Of a DNA stretch of 64,000 nucleotides, positions 9,101 to 19,396 are shown in pieces. How positions within the stretch are numbered: the first letter of the stretch is position 1; the number at the start of each line of letters is the position of its first letter. This DNA comes from Mesostigma viride (taxonomy: Eukaryota > Streptophyta > Mesostigmatophyceae > Mesostigmatales > Mesostigmataceae). A program made the translations under genes and the position numbers. The stretch covers positions 5,741,620 to 5,805,619 of the forward strand of contig RPFO01000065.1 of the NCBI GenBank assembly GCA_009746045.1, written 5' to 3'. The notes beneath the pieces were generated by a model. That model saw only the letters and a list, made by a program, of their open reading frames with translations, was not told the origin of the DNA and did not search any database.

Positions 9101-12100
9101 GCATGCATGGATGGGTGTAGTGGGGTGCTGGCATGCATGGATGGGTGTATGGGGTGCTGGCATGCATGGATGGGTGTAGTGGGGTGCTGGCATGCATGGA
9201 TGGGTGTATGGGGTGCTGGCATGCATGGATGGGTGTCATGGGGTGCTGGCATGCATGGATGGGTGTAGTGGGGTGCTGGCATGCATGGATGGGTGTCATG
9301 GGGTGCTGGCATGCATGGATGGGTGTAGTGGGGTGCTGGCATGCATGGATGGGTGTATGGGGTGCTGGCATGCATGGATGGGTGTAGTGGGGTGCTGGCA
9401 TGCATGGATGGGTGTCATGGGGTGCTGGCATGCATGGATGGGTGTATGGGGTGCTGGCATGCATGGATGGGTGTCATGGGGTGCTGGCATGCATGGATGG
9501 GTGTATGGGGTGCTGGCATGCATGGATGGGTGTAGTGGGGTGCTGGCATGCATGGATGGGTGTCATGGGGTGCTGGCATGCATGGATGGGTGTCATGGGG
9601 TGCTGGCATGCATGGATGGGTGTATGGGGTGCTGGCATGCATGGATGGGTGTAGTGGGGTGCTGGCATGCATGGATGGGTGTCATGGGGTGCTGGCATGC
9701 ATGGATGGGTGTCATGGGGTGCTGGCATGCATGGATGGGTGTCATGGGGTGCTGGCATGCATGGATGGGTGTATGGGGTGCTGGCATGCATGGATGGGTG
9801 TCATGGGGTGCTGGCATGCATGGATGGGTGTATGGGGTGCTGGCATGCATGGATGGGTGTATGGGGTGCTGGCATGCATGGATGGGTGTCATGGGGTGCT
9901 GGCATGCATGGATGGGTGTATGGGGTGCTGGCATGCATGGATGGGTGTCATGGGGTGCTGGCATGCATGGATGGGTGTAGTGGGGTGCTGGCATGCATGG
10001 ATGGGTGTCATGGGGTGCTGGCATGCATGGATGGGTGTCATGGGGTGCTGGCATGCATGGATGGGTGTATGGGGTGCTGGCATGCATGGATGGGTGTATG
10101 GGGTGCTGGCATGCATGGATGGGTGTCATGGGGTGCTGGCATGCATGGATGGGTGTCATGGGGTGCTGGCATGCATGGATGGGTGTATGGGGTGCTGGCA
10201 TGCATGGATGGGTGTATGGGGTGCTGGCATGCATGGATGGGTGTCATGGGGTGCTGGCATGCATGGATGGGTGTATGGGGTGCTGGCATGCATGGATGGG
10301 TGTCATGGGGTGCTGGCATGCATGGATGGGTGTCATGGGGTGCTGGCATGCATGGATGGGTGTATGGGGTGCTGGCATGCATGGATGGGTGTCATGGGGT
10401 GCTGGCATGCATGGATGGGTGTATGGGGTGCTGGCATGCATGGATGGGTGTCATGGGGTGCTGGCATGCATGGATGGGTGTCATGGGGTGCTGGCATGCA
10501 TGGATGGGTGTCATGGGGTGCTGGCATGCATGGATGGGTGTCATGGGGTGCTGGCATGCATGGATGGGTGTAGTGGGGTGCTGGCATGCATGGATGGGTG
10601 TCATGGGGTGCTGGCATGCATGGATGGGTGTCATGGGGTGCTGGCATGCATGGATGGGTGTCATGGGGTGCTGGCATGCATGGATGGGTGTCATGGGGTG
10701 CTGGCATGCATGGATGGGTGTCATGGGGTGCTGGCATGCATGGATGGGTGTATGGGGTGCTGGCATGCATGGATGGGTGTAGTGGGGTGCTGGCATGCAT
10801 GGATGGGTGTCATGGGGTGCTGGCATGCATGGATGGGTGTCATGGGGTGCTGGCATGCATGGATGGGTGTATGGGGTGCTGGCATGCATGGATGGGTGTC
10901 ATGGGGTGCTGGCATGCATGGATGGGTGTCATGGGGTGCTGGCATGCATGGATGGGTGTAGTGGGGTGCTGGCATGCATGGATGGGTGTCATGGGGTGCT
11001 GGCATGCATGGATGGGTGTAGTGGGGTGCTGGCATGCATGGATGGGTGTAGTGGGGTGCTGGCATGCATGGATGGGTGTAGTGGGGTGCTGGCATGCATG
11101 GATGGGTGTCATGGGGTGCTGGCATGCATGGATGGGTGTAGTGGGGTGCTGGCATGCATGGATGGGTGTCATGGGGTGCTGGCATGCATGGATGGGTGTC
11201 ATGGGGTGCTGGCATGCATGGATGGGTGTAGTGGGGTGCTGGCATGCATGGATGGGTGTCATGGGGTGCTGGCATGCATGGATGGGTGTAGTGGGGTGCT
11301 GGCATGCATGGATGGGTGTCATGGGGTGCTGGCATGCATGGATGGGTGTCATGGGGCGCTGGCATGCATGGATGGGTGTCATGGGGCGCTGGCATGCATG
11401 GATGGGTGTAGTGGGGTGCTGGCATGCATGGATGGGTGTCATGGGGTGCTGGCATGCATGGATGGGTGTATGGGGTGCTGGCATGCATGGATGGGTGTCA
11501 TGGGGTGCTGGCATGCATGGATGGGTGTATGGGGTGCTGGCATGCATGGATGGGTGTATGGGGTGCTGGCATGCATGGATGGGTGTCATGGGGTGCTGGC
11601 ATGCATGGATGGGTGTAGTGGGGTGCTGGCATGCATGGATGGGTGTCATGGGGTGCTGGCATGCATGGATGGGTGTCATGGGGTGCTGGCATGCATGGAT
11701 GGGTGTCATGGGGTGCTGGCATGCATGGATGGGTGTCATGGGGTGCTGGCATGCATGGATGGGTGTAGTGGGGTGCTGGCATGCGTGGATGGGTGTCATG
11801 GGGTGCTGGCATGCATGGATGGGTGTCATGGGGTGCTGGCATGCATGGATGGGTGTCATGGGGTGCTGGCATGCATGGATGGGTGTAGTGGGGTGCTGGC
11901 ATGCATGGATGGGTGTCATGGGGTGCTGGCATGCATGGATGGGTGTAGTGGGGTGCTGGCATGCATGGATGGGTGTAGTGGGGTGCTGGCATGCATGGAT
12001 GGGTGTAGTGGGGTGCTGGCATGCATGGATGGGTGTCATGGGGTGCTGGCATGCATGGATGGGTGTAGTGGGGTGCTGGCATGCATGGATGGGTGTCATG

Positions 12101-12675
12101 GGGTGCTGGCATGCATGGATGGGTGTCATGGGGTGCTGGCATGCATGGATGGGTGTAGTGGGGTGCTGGCATGCATGGATGGGTGTCATGGGGTGCTGGC
12201 ATGCATGGATGGGTGTAGTGGGGTGCTGGCATGCGTGGATGGGTGTCATGGGGTGCTGGCATGCATGGATGGGTGTCATGGGGCGCTGGCATGCATGGAT
12301 GGGTGTCATGGGGCGCTGGCATGCATGGATGGGTGTCATGGGGTGCTGGCATGCATGGATGGGTGTCATGGGGTGCTGGCATGCATGGATGGGTGTCATG
12401 GGGTGCTGGCATGCATGGATGGGTGTAGTGGGGTGCTGGCATGCATGGATGGGTGTCATGGGGTGCTGGCATGCATGGATGGGTGTCATGGGGTGCTGGC
12501 ATGCATGGATGGGTGTCATGGGGTGCTGGCATGCATGGATGGGTGTCATGGGGTGCTGGCATGCATGGATGGGTGTCATGGGGTGCTGGCATGCATGGAT
12601 GGGTGTCATGGGGTGCTGGCATGCATGGATGGGTGTCATGGGGTGCTGGCATGCATGGATGGGTGTAGTGGGGTG
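6109..12675. repeat. 30-bp minisatellite array, about 217 units
   Basis: Unit core is GGTGCTGGCATGCATGG followed by ATGGGTGT and a variable trinucleotide-like slot. The main types are TGTCATGGGG, TGTAGTGGGG and TGTAATGGGG (30 bp) and TGTATGGGG (29 bp). 29-bp units are concentrated from about 8190 to 11570 and absent before that. One unit near 6928 is 34 bp. The unit lacks stop codons in all six frames, which creates several ORFs of 400-820 codons (for example repeats of MHGWVSWGAG or PIHACQHPMT). These have no independent support as proteins. The first units (6109-6170) are transitional to the 29-bp family. Confidence 0.97.
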
Positions 12676-12944
12676 AACCATGAAAAAAAGCACGCAACAC
12701 ACCACGCGTCGTACCTTTTTATAGATGTTTCTTTTTTTTTATTGTCGGGTGCAAGCGGCGGTGGCGGCGGTGGCGGCAAAACTGAAGCTAGTGACAACGC
12801 GCAGATGACGCCGTGAACATGTCGCGTTGTACCGTAGAAGATACGAACAAAAAACAAAACACGAAAAAAGAGAGGCGGACCGCATATGACAGGGACGAAA
12901 AAAAGTCAGACACACAGCCTGTGTTATCTGGCATGCATAAATAC
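12676..12944. repeat. Array-terminal module, copy 1
   Basis: Single-copy-looking spacer between the two 30-bp arrays. It is homologous to later copies: it begins AACCATGAAAAAAAGCACGC, then CGTCGTACCTTTTTATAGATG, a T run, a GGCGGTGGCGGC stretch, GAACATGTCGCGTTGTACCG, and ends in GGCATGCATAAATACATGTG. No convincing ORF, RNA or enzyme motif is seen. Confidence 0.85.
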
Positions 12945-14549
12945 ATGTGGTGTGGTGCTGGCATGCGTGGATGGGTGTCATGGGGTGCTGGCATGCATGG
13001 ATGGGTGTAATGGGGTGCTGGCATGCATGGATGGGTGTAATGGGGTGTTGGCATGCATGGATGGGTGTCATGGGGTGCTGGCATGCATGGATGGGTGTAG
13101 TGGGGTGCTGGCATGCGTGGATGGGTGTCATGGGGTGCTGGCATGCATGGATGGGTGTCATGGGGTGCTGGCATGCATGGATGGGTGTCATGGGGCGCTG
13201 GCATGCATGGATGGGTGTCATGGGGTGCTGGCATGCATGGATGGGTGTCATGGGGTGCTGGCATGCATGGATGGGTGTAGTGGGGTGCTGGCATGCATGG
13301 ATGGGTGTCATGGGGCGCTGGCATGCATGGATGGGTGTAGTGGGGTGCTGGCATGCATGGATGGGTGTAGTGGGGTGCTGGCATGCATGGATGGGTGTCA
13401 TGGGGTGCTGGCATGCATGGATGGGTGTAGTGGGGTGCTGGCATGCATGGATGGGTGTCATGGGGTGCTGGCATGCATGGATGGGTGTCATGGGGTGCTG
13501 GCATGCATGGATGGGTGTCATGGGGTGCTGGCATGCATGGATGGGTGTCATGGGGTGCTGGCATGCATGGATGGGTGTCATGGGGTGCTGGCATGCATGG
13601 ATGGGTGTCATGGGGTGCTGGCATGCATGGATGGGTGTCATGGGGTGCTGGCATGCATGGATGGGTGTAGTGGGGTGCTGGCATGCATGGATGGGTGTCA
13701 TGGGGTGCTGGCATGCATGGATGGGTGTAGTGGGGTGCTGGCATGCATGGATGGGTGTAGTGGGGTGCTGGCATGCATGGATGGGTGTCATGGGGTGCTG
13801 GCATGCATGGATGGGTGTAGTGGGGTGCTGGCATGCATGGATGGGTGTCATGGGGTGCTGGCATGCATGGATGGGTGTCATGGGGTGCTGGCATGCATGG
13901 ATGGGTGTAGTAGGGTGCTGGCATGCATGGATGGGTGTAATGGGGCGCTGGCATGCATGGATGGGTGTCATGGGGTGCTGGCATGCATGGATGGGTGTCA
14001 TGGGGTGCTGGCATGCATGGATGGGTGTAATGGGGTGCTGGCATGCATGGATGGGTGTAATGGGGTGCTGGCATGCATGGATGGGTGTAATGGGGCGCTG
14101 GCATGCATGGATGGGTGTAATGGGGTGCTGGCATGCATGGATGGGTGTCATGGGGTGCTGGCATGCATGGATGGGTGTCATGGGGTGCTGGCATGCATGG
14201 ATGGGTGTCATGGGGTGCTGGCATGCATGGATGGGTGTCATGGGGTGCTGGCATGCATGGATGGGTGTAATGGGGTGCTGGCATGCATGGATGGGTGTAG
14301 TGGGGTGCTGGCATGCGTGGATGGGTGTCATGGGGTGCTGGCATGCATGGATGGGTGTCATGGGGTGCTGGCATGCATGGATGGGTGTCATGGGGTGCTG
14401 GCATGCATGGATGGGTGTCATGGGGTGCTGGCATGCATGGATGGATGTCATGGGGTGCTGGCATGCATGGATGGGTGTCATGGGGTGCTGGCATGCGTGG
14501 ATGGGTGTCATGGGGTGCTGGCATGCATGGATGGGTGTAGTGGGGTGAA
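12945..14549. repeat. 30-bp minisatellite array 2, about 54 units
   Basis: Same 30-bp family as 6109-12675, resuming after the spacer with units ending GGGTGTCATGGGGTGCTGGC. Mostly CAT, AGT and AAT subtypes; I saw no 29-bp units here. The array ends with the same TAGTGGGGTGAACCATG junction as the first array, so array plus terminal module probably duplicated as one block. Confidence 0.95.
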
Positions 14550-15620
14550 CCATGAAAAAAAGCACGCAACACACCACGCGTCGTACCTTTTTATAGATGT
14601 TTCTTTTTTTTTTATGGGGCCGGCCGGGGCGGCGGTGGCGGCAAAACTGAAGCTAGTGACACCGCGCAGATGACGCCGTGAACATGTCGCGTTGTACCGT
14701 AGAAGATACGAACAAAAAACAAAACACGAAAAAAGAGAGGCGGACCGCATATGACAGGGACAAAAAAAAGTCAGACACACAGCCTGTGATATCTGGCATG
14801 CATAAATACATGTGGTGTGGTGCCGGCATGCATAAATACATGTGCCAGCAAACCTGAGCTGCAAGGGAGCGAGAAAACCAAGAAAAAAAGCACGCAACAC
14901 ACCACGCGTCGTACCTTTTATAGATAGATGTTTCTTTTTTTTAATGGGGGCGGCCGGGGGCGGCGGTGGCGGCAAAAATGAAGCTAGTGACACCGCGCAG
15001 ATGACGCCGTGAACATGTCGCGTTGTACCGTAGAAGATACGAACAAAAAACAAAACACGAAAAAAGAGAGGCGGACCGCATGTGACAGGGAAGAAAAAAA
15101 GTCAGACACACAGCCTGTGTTATCTGGCATGCATAAATACATGTGGTGTGGTGCCGGCATGCAAAAATACATGTGCCAGCAAACCTGAGCTGCAAGGGAG
15201 CGAGAAAACCAAGAAAAAAAGCACGCAACACACCACGCGTCGTACCTTTTATAGATAGATGTTTCTTTTTTTTAATGGGGCCGGCCGGGGGCGGCGGTGG
15301 CGGCAAAAATGAAGCTAGTGACACCGCGCAGATGACGCCGTGAACATGTCGCGTTGTACCGTAGAAGATACGAACAAAAAACAAAACACGAAAAAAGAGA
15401 GGCGGACCGCATATGACAGGGAAGAAAAAAAGTCAGACACACAGCCTGTGTTATCTGGCATGCATAAATACATGTGCCAGCAAACCTGAGCTGCAAGGGA
15501 GCGAGAAAACCAAGAAAAAAAGCACGCAACACACCACGCGTCGTACCTTTTTATAGATGTTTCTTATTTTTTATCCTTGTCCTTCGGGGGCAGCGGTGGC
15601 GGCAAAAAGAAAACTGATAG
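14550..15620. repeat. Array-terminal module copies 2-5 in tandem (~300-330 bp period)
   Basis: The anchor AGCACGCAACACACCACGCG occurs at about 14561, 14889, 15220 and 15521 (first copy at 12689), giving periods of about 328, 331 and 301 bp. Between modules lie remnants GGCATGCATAAATACATGTG and CCAGCAAACCTGAGCTGCAA instead of full 30-bp arrays. The last copy decays after the GGCGGTGGCGGC stretch. No gene is recognised. Confidence 0.88.
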
Positions 15621-16010
15621 CAAACGAGAACCCTGCAACCAAACGAGAACCACCAAAAAAACCCATTCATTTCCCCGTCAGCGACCGGCACCACGACACC
15701 AAAAAAGCGACAAAATTATCTGGCCGATTACGCCAATCATAAAACCACTATCTGTCAAAAGCATCCATGTACATCCACCGCCATTGCTCACCTCTTTCTT
15801 AACCGTGTGTGTCGACAATGGCGTTGCTCAGTTGAATATGGCTGTCGGGTTGCTAATATCGTTGTCACTTTCGGCCGATGTCGCGAATACCCGCCGTTGA
15901 TGCTCGGGTGCAAGGTGCATCCACGGTGTCGGTCTTCCAGGGAGGCTGGAAAGCGCCAACGCAGCACCTGCAAATTCAAATTCCCTGGTGCTGGTATGCC
16001 GACGCGCAAA
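15621..16010. other. Intergenic region, no gene recognised
   Basis: Mixed-composition sequence with a small imperfect repeat of AACGAGAACC near 15625-15650. Several overlapping ORFs of 80-140 codons occur on both strands, but none has a recognisable motif or consistent composition. Confidence 0.5.
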
Positions 16011-16017
16011 TGGAATG

Positions 16018-16178
16018 GCGCGGCGCCTAAAAGGCGCCGCGCGCGGGAAAAAAATTGACGCGCCAAACGATATGGCGCGGCGCCGGGACGGCGCCGCGCT
16101 GAAAAATACTTGCAGTCGCAACTGTGACGTGGCGCTGCAGACCACACGGTAGGGAATTCGCAGCGCCATATATGGCGC
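16018..16178. repeat. Twin GC hairpins plus a 16-bp palindrome
   Basis: Two inverted repeats share identical 10-bp arms GCGCGGCGCC / GGCGCCGCGC: arms 16018-16027 and 16033-16042 (loop TAAAA) and arms 16075-16084 and 16090-16099 (loop GGGAC). A further perfect palindrome, GCGCCATATATGGCGC, lies at 16163-16178. Identical arms with different loops suggest a duplicated hairpin-forming element. Confidence 0.8.
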
Positions 16179-16320
16179 CACGCCGACTCCTGACGCCGTG
16201 TGGCGCCACATGGACGCGGCGCTGCACACAGCTCGAGCCCATTTTTTCACATTCCTGCTACCTGATTGGACGCCTGGCGGAGGAAGCTTTTCACGGCGCG
16301 ACGCCGAGGGGCTTCAAAAA

Positions 16321-16500
16321 CGTATATAAGCAGGCAAAATTTCTCCGAAATTTAATGAACGAGCGCGACGCGGAGACCATGCTAGTGTGCGGAACTGGTG
16401 AACCACACCGGTACGGGACAGATTCTTGGCTGATCCTCGTAGTACCTCGTGAACACGTCTAGTAGGCCCGGGTTCAACTCCCGTCGTAACATTTTTTTTT
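16321..16500 (+). ncRNA. Possible Pol III-type fragment (TATA-like box, B-box, T-run)
   Basis: TATATAA lies near 16324, GGTTCAACTCC (fits the tRNA B-box consensus GGTTCRANYCC) near 16469, and a run of nine T begins near 16491, a Pol III terminator. The stretch preceding the T-run resembles the T-arm of a tRNA, but I could not fold an acceptor stem or anticodon arm, and the A-box is weak. It could be a SINE head, a decayed tRNA or chance. Confidence 0.25.
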
Positions 16501-16984
16501 GGGTTGGTGTGGCAAGCCTATAAAGCAATCCGCAAACCACTACACGGCTGGTAAGATTTAATATAATAAGCAACCTAATAGCTATATCAAAAATGTTTAT
16601 GGGCATGGAAATTTTTAATATGTTGATATTAGACTGCAATGAAACGAATATGCAACCTGCCCCCTATGTTTAATACAATTATTATTATTATTTGTGGCAT
16701 GAATATAATAATTGTGTGAAATACAATGCTATGTGCAATATATTGCTGGTATGCCATGCAATTGTAACCAACAGGTGCAAGACCAAAAGGCGTCTTCAGG
16801 GCCCACCTGCTGCGAACAAGAGCTATGGCGGCAAGAGGTGCGTGCAGGGTTATGTACGGATTTACGGGGTTGTTGACCACCAAATTTGTTGTTACGTGTG
16901 TTATGGAAATATTTCAGTCGAATTTCTGGGTTCCAACGGTCGTTAAGGTTATAAAAAGTGCGTTGGGATTCGGAAATTCACATC
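16501..16984. other. AT-rich spacer, no gene recognised
   Basis: It contains ATT-rich runs (about 16676-16692) and a degenerate palindrome (CCAACGGTCGTTAA) at 16933-16946, just before the 62-bp repeat begins. No coding signal is seen. Confidence 0.5.
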
Positions 16985-17552
16985 CTGGCGTGTAAAAAAT
17001 GCAGGTGTTGGCGAGTTTTCGGCCCGCTTTCAGGGGTCCAACGGCCGTTGGGTGTCTAAAATGCATGCGTTAGCGTGTTTCCGGCCCGCTTTCAGGGGCC
17101 CAACGGCCGTTGGACGTCGAAAATGCATGTGTTGGCGTGTTTTCGGCCCGCTTTCAGGGGTCCAACGGCCGTTGGGTGTCGAAAATGCATGTAAAGGGCG
17201 TGTTTCAGGCCCACTTTCAGGGGTCCAACGGCCGTTGGGTGTAGAAAATGCATGTGTTGGCGTGTTTTCGGCCCGCTTTCAGGGGTCCAACGGCCGTTGG
17301 GTGTCGAAAATGCATGTGTTGGCGTGTTTCAGGCCCACTTTCAGGGGTCCAACGGCCGTTGGGTGTCGAAAAATGCATGTGTTGGCGTGTTTTCGGCCCG
17401 CTTTCAGGGGTCCAACGGCCGTTGGGTGTCGAAAATGCATGTGTTGGCGTGTTTCAGGCCCACTTTCGGGGGTCCAACGGCCGTTGGGTGTCGAAAATGC
17501 ATGTGTTGGCGTGTTTCAGGCGTACTTTCAGGGGTCCAACGGCCGTTGGGAC
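16985..17552. repeat. ~62-bp tandem repeat with nine phased palindromes
   Basis: Exact CCAACGGCCGTTGG starts at 17038, 17100, 17162, 17225, 17287, 17349, 17412, 17474 and 17536, a steady 62-63-bp spacing. Each unit reads AAAATGCATGTGTTGGCGTG, a GGCCC-x-CTTTCAGGGG segment, then the palindrome and GGTGTCG. The array ends about 70 bp before the ATG of the DDE-like gene, so it occupies its promoter region. ORFs through the array are shadows. Confidence 0.92.
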
Positions 17553-17619
17553 CTACAAATTGGGTAATTGTTGGAAAGCAATAATTTGATAAAAAGTCAA
17601 AACTTCGTCTGGATTCTGT

Positions 17620-17891
17620 ATGCGCGCGGATGCAGGTGAAGCGCACAACAAAGACCTAAGTCTCAAGTACGTCGAGATCAAGGGCAACCAACTTGCCCTC
17701 GACATGGCCAGCGCAATGGAATACTTGCTGAAGGACAACAATCACAAGACTGAAAACACGAAAACTGCAGTAGGCTTGAGGGCGCTTGAGCGGCTGCCAG
17801 GTGCGGTTGTGAAGGTTATGGGGAAACAGTACCGCCCTGCGCTGAAAAGAAAGGCGTCGGAGTCCTTCGCTCAGGAGGTTGTCGCTAATAT
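17620..17891 (+). CDS. DDE-like gene, exon 1 left part
   Basis: Ninety codons from an ATG about 70 bp after the palindrome array, reading MRADAGEAHNKDLSLKYVEI and ending VVAN plus two bases at the insertion site. The stretch PALKRKASESF is basic. The start is uncertain: an upstream exon could exist, since ATGCAG just before GTGAAG could be a splice acceptor. The final five bases AATAT are the left copy of the target duplication. Confidence 0.5.
17887..17891. other. Target-site duplication AATAT (left)
   Basis: AATAT directly precedes the left LTR and is repeated at 25967-25971 after the right LTR. Five base pairs is the usual size for copia-type integrases. Confidence 0.9.
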
Positions 17892-18589
17892 AGTTAAACG
17901 TTCTTATCACACGCAATGTGAAGGATATGGTTGCAATGCAGCAATGTGTGAATATGGTTGGAAACGGAGCTTTGTTAAAATCGGATAATGTTTACAGCGC
18001 TCACACACTTGAGGCTTGTACACGCGCTTGCCAAGTCAAGGCACAACACGTGAGGCGGGCTCGCAAGAGATGCCCATTTGGCACTAGCCTATTGTTTATA
18101 TACTTGTGCACTGTGCTTGCTAGTCCTGAGCAGCCTAGGAGGCCTGCTCAGTAATAACACCCCCGGTACAGTATTCACTACCTGTACAGCGCCCAGTTCC
18201 TATACAGTAGGTCTGCCATACAGGCACAGTGACCACAGAGCACAGTCCACAGTGACTATTGCATCTGCACCTAGAAGTCCAGGACTAAGCCTGCGGTACC
18301 AACAGACCACAGGTTAAGGTTCCTATTTCCTGCGTACGACGTATTAATCCAATACCGTCGTAGGTACAGCACCTAATTCCTGTCAGCCCAGGAATTACTG
18401 TCGACCCCATATGTCGTCGGCAAATATTCACGTCCGACTTAGAAGAACAGCCGGCTCGCGCTCGCGCGCGACCGGGAAGTCGGAACGCCATAACTTTCTT
18501 GATACTTGTCGGAATGAACTCGTTCCGGTGCCGCTGGAATCGCAGAGATATGCCGAATCAGGATCACGCCAATGCGCTTGGCGTTAACT
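17892..18589 (-). repeat. 3' LTR of element A (698 bp)
   Basis: Starts AGTTAAACG and ends GCGTTAACT in + orientation. The termini are inverted copies (AGTTAACG / CGTTAACT), not the usual TG...CA. Almost identical to 25271-25966. Confidence 0.95.
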
Positions 18590-18593
18590 CCAA

Positions 18594-18607
18594 TCCTTTC
18601 TTTTCTT
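18594..18607 (-). other. Polypurine tract of element A
   Basis: On the - strand the sequence AAGAAAAGAAAGGA lies 4 bp before the 3' LTR. This is where plus-strand DNA synthesis is primed in LTR retroelements. Confidence 0.7.
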
Positions 18608-18657
18608 GAGCTGTAGCAGCTCACACAAGTCTACATACAAACACACACAATGGGTAC

Positions 18658-18777
18658 TGGACATCCTCCCCGACTACAAGTCACAACCCACTGGGCATGA
18701 CAGTCAGCTTGGATTCCTGGACATCCTCCCCGACTACAAGTCACAACCCACTGGGCATGACAGTCAGCTTGGATTCC
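18658..18777. repeat. 60-bp direct duplication in the 3' untranslated part of element A
   Basis: Two identical adjacent copies contain ACATCCTCCCCGACTACAAG and end in GGATTCC. They lie between the RT-RNase H ORF and the 3' LTR. The rest of 18608-19396 is non-coding with no recognised motif. Confidence 0.9.
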
Positions 18778-19396
18778 TTATTATATGTACATAGCACCCA
18801 TACTGGCTCAGGAGCACAAACAAATTACAATGAGTCCCTATCCCTTCACGGGAGGCTCGTTGTGTTACCCATGTACAAGAGGTTGGCCAACTGTGGCAGC
18901 CCATAGGTGTTCAGCTAAGAACTTGAGAAGTATGTACAACCTTCAGGACCTTAGGCGAAACCCCACAGATCACCCACAACAGCTCATCAGAAAACATTGC
19001 TGACCCCCAGACGGGAGTCGGCGCCGGTCTGCTGCCCCTTATCGAACCAGACACAACATCTACGCGAAGCACATGCAAAACACAAGCTCCCATACTCGTT
19101 CCAACCGTGGAAAATCAGGGGACCTGTCGCCACCTCACCAGCATGGTGGATGGGTCAGCCAGTCCGTGAAACTCCGCCTTAAGACGGCACCAGGGAATCG
19201 AACCCCGCCCACAAACCACAGATCTGGGGAAACCTCAGACTGAGATGAAAACCCCAGATAGACATCTCTCCATCAGAGACAATGTCAGACATTCCCACAC
19301 CAGAGACATGTCTCACCCCTCAAGGTGTGCTCAGGATTATGTACAATCAAGCTCCCAGCCTGATATCCAGAGACTTAAGCACCCAGCTCTCAGCTT

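Noticed and set aside
6127-12816. Long ORFs of repeats such as ACMDGCHGVL and PIHACQHPMT over the 30-bp arrays
   Set aside because: The unit is stop-free in six frames and has a length divisible by three; both strands look equally coding, which is not expected of a real gene.
6109-14549. CRISPR-like array (30-bp regular repeats)
   Set aside because: There are no unique spacers, units are directly adjacent, no cas genes are present, and the context is eukaryotic.
15788-16250. ORFs of 119 and 140 codons on the minus strand over the GC hairpins
   Set aside because: Their composition follows the inverted repeats, both frames are equally good, and no domain is visible.
16381-16495. Complete tRNA gene
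   Set aside because: A T-arm-like segment and T-run are present, but no acceptor-stem partner or anticodon arm could be paired.
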